Positions 4,617 through 5,719 of a stretch of 5,719 bases of DNA are shown here, piece after piece (the stretch's first letter is position 1; every line of letters starts with the position of its first letter). Both the position numbers and the translations under genes were made by a program. The stretch comes from Patescibacteria group bacterium. GTDB lineage: Bacteria; Patescibacteriota; Minisyncoccia; Phycocordibacterales; PALSA-1337. The notes below the pieces were generated by a model. That model saw nothing but the letters and a program-made list of their open reading frames with translations. It searched no databases and was not told where the DNA came from. The stretch covers positions 1 to 5,719 of the forward strand of contig JAGWLE010000043.1 in assembly GCA_028864955.1 (NCBI GenBank), written 5' to 3'.

Positions 4617-5216
4617 CTATTCCAGTATTTTGAAACGAATGAACTTGGCGATGGCCATTTTTTCGCCGAATTTTTGGATGGCGCGGTCAATCAATCCTTG
4701 AATAGTCAGATCCGGCTCCTTGATGAAGGCCTGGTCCAAAAGAACCATCTCGCTGAAGTACGCGTTAAGTTTACCATCAAGTATGGTCTTGCGTACAGCT
4801 TCCGGCTTGCCTTTGACTTCGGCTTCAAAGACTTCACGCGCCGCCTTGGCGTCGGCCGCAGTGACATCGTCTTTCTTGAGGAATTTGGGGTTAGTCGCGG
4901 TCACATGCATGGCAATATCGCGCGCCAAGGCCTTGAATTCCTCGTTGTTGGCCACGAAATCGGTCTCACAGTCGAGTTCCACCATGGCGCCGATCGTGCC
5001 GTTGGAGTGGATATACGACTGGATCGTGCCGGCACGGAATGTCCTGTCGCCTTTCTTGGCGGAAATCTCGCCGCTTTTCTTGCGCAGGATGACCAGGGCT
5101 TTTTCCTTATCGCCGCCGGCCTCCTCTAGGGCTTTTTTGCACTGCATCACGGAGACGCCGGTCATATCGCGAAGTTCCTTGACTTGATCTGTGGAAATGA
5201 TTGGTTTGGAAGCCAT
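4617..5216 (-). CDS. tsf: Elongation factor Ts (short form)
   Basis: EF-Ts releases GDP from EF-Tu so that it can be recharged with GTP during translation. From the ATG at 5214-5216 the protein has 199 residues, beginning MASKPIISTDQVKELRDMTG. The N-terminal UBA-like domain (about 5-52) has the family pattern LRDMTGVSVMQCKKALEEAGGD. The EF-Tu-contacting core motif TDFVANNEEF is at 85-94, and the end EKMAIAKFIRFKILE (185-199) is the usual terminal strand. The length is close to the Thermus form (about 196) and far below E. coli (283), so only a reduced core is present. The frame is open for another 23 codons to an ATG at 5283-5285 that overlaps the rpsB stop as ATGA. I chose the inner start because EF-Ts normally begins with 'MA-x-I-(T/S)-x-x-x-V-K-x-L-R', and the extra residues resemble no part of the family. 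Neither start has a strong ribosome-binding site. Confidence 0.95.
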   Translation of the reverse strand: MASKPIISTDQVKELRDMTGVSVMQCKKALEEAGGDKEKALVILRKKSGEISAKKGDRTFRAGTIQSYIHSNGTIGAMVELDCETDFVANNEEFKALARDIAMHVTATNPKFLKKDDVTAADAKAAREVFEAEVKGKPEAVRKTILDGKLNAYFSEMVLLDQAFIKEPDLTIQGLIDRAIQKFGEKMAIAKFIRFKILE

Positions 5217-5281
5217 AGAATTTGCTGTCGTCGAATTATTCGTATCTTTCTCGCCTTTTAGCCGAAATAAAATAGGACCTA

Positions 5282-5719
5282 TCATGCTCGGGCAGCATTC
5301 ACGATCTCATCGACAAAGAAACGGATACTGGCCTTTGAGGCGTCGTTGCCGACAATCGGATAATTAATGCCGGAAATATCGCAATCGGAACCGGCCAAAG
5401 CGATGACTGGTATGCCATAATCGCGAGCTTCCTTGACGGCGTTCTTCTCATGGCGCGGATCGATCACGAAGAGCGCGTCCGGCGTCTTTTTCAGCGAGAC
5501 AATGCCCAAAAACATCTTCTCGAGCGAAGCGATCTCCTTGTCTATGAGCAAGCGTTCGCGTTTTGTATACTTGGCCAACTCGCCTTTTTCGCGGTCAGAG
5601 ATAAGCTTCTCGTAGCGATCGATGCGCTTTCTGGTCTGGGAAAAATTGGTGATCGTCCCGCCGATCCAGCGGCCATCGACGTACGGCATATTGAGCGCCT
5701 GGGCGGCAGCCGCGATAAT
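5282..5719 (-). CDS. rpsB: 30S ribosomal protein S2, C-terminal part (5' end beyond the window)
   Basis: The frame is open from the right edge to a TGA at 5282-5284 and gives 145 residues. S2 sits on the back of the small ribosomal subunit between head and body. Diagnostic segments, numbered in the visible fragment, are MPYVDGRWIGGTITNF (11-26), the helical region with ERLLIDKEIASLEKMFLGI (55-73), the strand-turn segment PDALFVIDPRHEKNAVKEA (80-98), and GIPVIALAGSDCDISGINYPIVGNDASKASI (102-132). The chain ends soon after FFVDEIVNAA, without the long tail some S2 proteins carry. A methionine at 5687-5689 is internal, because the ten codons upstream of it continue the S2 sequence to the window edge. 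tsf follows directly, the arrangement seen in most bacteria, where the two are usually co-transcribed and S2 can repress its own operon through the leader; that leader is outside this window. Confidence 0.95.
   Translation of the reverse strand: MIAAAAQALNMPYVDGRWIGGTITNFSQTRKRIDRYEKLISDREKGELAKYTKRERLLIDKEIASLEKMFLGIVSLKKTPDALFVIDPRHEKNAVKEARDYGIPVIALAGSDCDISGINYPIVGNDASKASIRFFVDEIVNAARA

Noticed and set aside
4674..5187. Two plus-strand open frames of about 150 codons
   Set aside because: They are antisense to tsf and show no independent evidence of coding.
5282..5284. TGA as a recoded glycine codon, as in some candidate phyla
   Set aside because: The TGA falls at the natural end of S2, and no other gene has an in-frame TGA; the standard code explains everything seen.
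1..5719. CRISPR array, insertion sequence or prophage
   Set aside because: No spaced direct repeats, transposase motifs, long terminal inverted repeats or phage genes were found; the only tandem array is the short heptamer repeat.

Overview
The window is a compact bacterial housekeeping segment. Almost every gene lies on the minus strand; the one exception is the 3' tail of a small heat-shock gene at the left edge. Several traits suggest a reduced-genome lineage such as the Candidate Phyla Radiation (Patescibacteria), though this is inference rather than proof: a short Thermus-length EF-Ts, a compact ribosomal protein S2 C-terminus, a tRNA gene without an encoded CCA, weak or missing Shine-Dalgarno sequences, and a small single-chain phenylalanyl-tRNA synthetase. 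Stop codon use (TGA closes rpsB, TAA and TAG close others) fits the standard bacterial code.

Layout from left to right. Positions 2-127 hold the C-terminus of an Hsp20/alpha-crystallin protein on the plus strand. It ends six bases from the stop of a complete gyrB (134-2293, minus), so the two genes converge tail to tail. Positions 2294-2416 hold the gyrB leader with an extended -10 promoter and two adjacent hairpins that look like terminators. Positions 2417-2680 hold a small AT-rich gene for a coiled-coil protein of unknown function, with a 162-base leader region containing a TATAAT box and a perfect 8-bp inverted repeat. Positions 2843-3982 hold a phenylalanyl-tRNA synthetase in which the catalytic domain and the FDX-ACB anticodon-binding domain lie on one chain. 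Between it and a tRNA-Thr(UGU) gene (4078-4150) lies a heptamer tandem repeat. A strong intrinsic terminator (4157-4184) follows a small membrane-protein gene (4196-4570), which sits downstream of tsf (4617-5216) and rpsB (5282 to beyond the right edge).

Functionally, rpsB, tsf, the tRNA gene and PheRS all serve translation; gyrB maintains DNA supercoiling; Hsp20 protects proteins from aggregation. rpsB-tsf is the classical operon pair, here probably read on into the membrane-protein gene and ended by the terminator. No insertion sequence, CRISPR array, phage gene or origin was seen.

The most notable feature is the PheRS. Its domain plan matches the monomeric mitochondrial enzyme rather than the usual bacterial alpha2-beta2 PheS/PheT enzyme, and it lacks one residue in the normally invariant motif 3.
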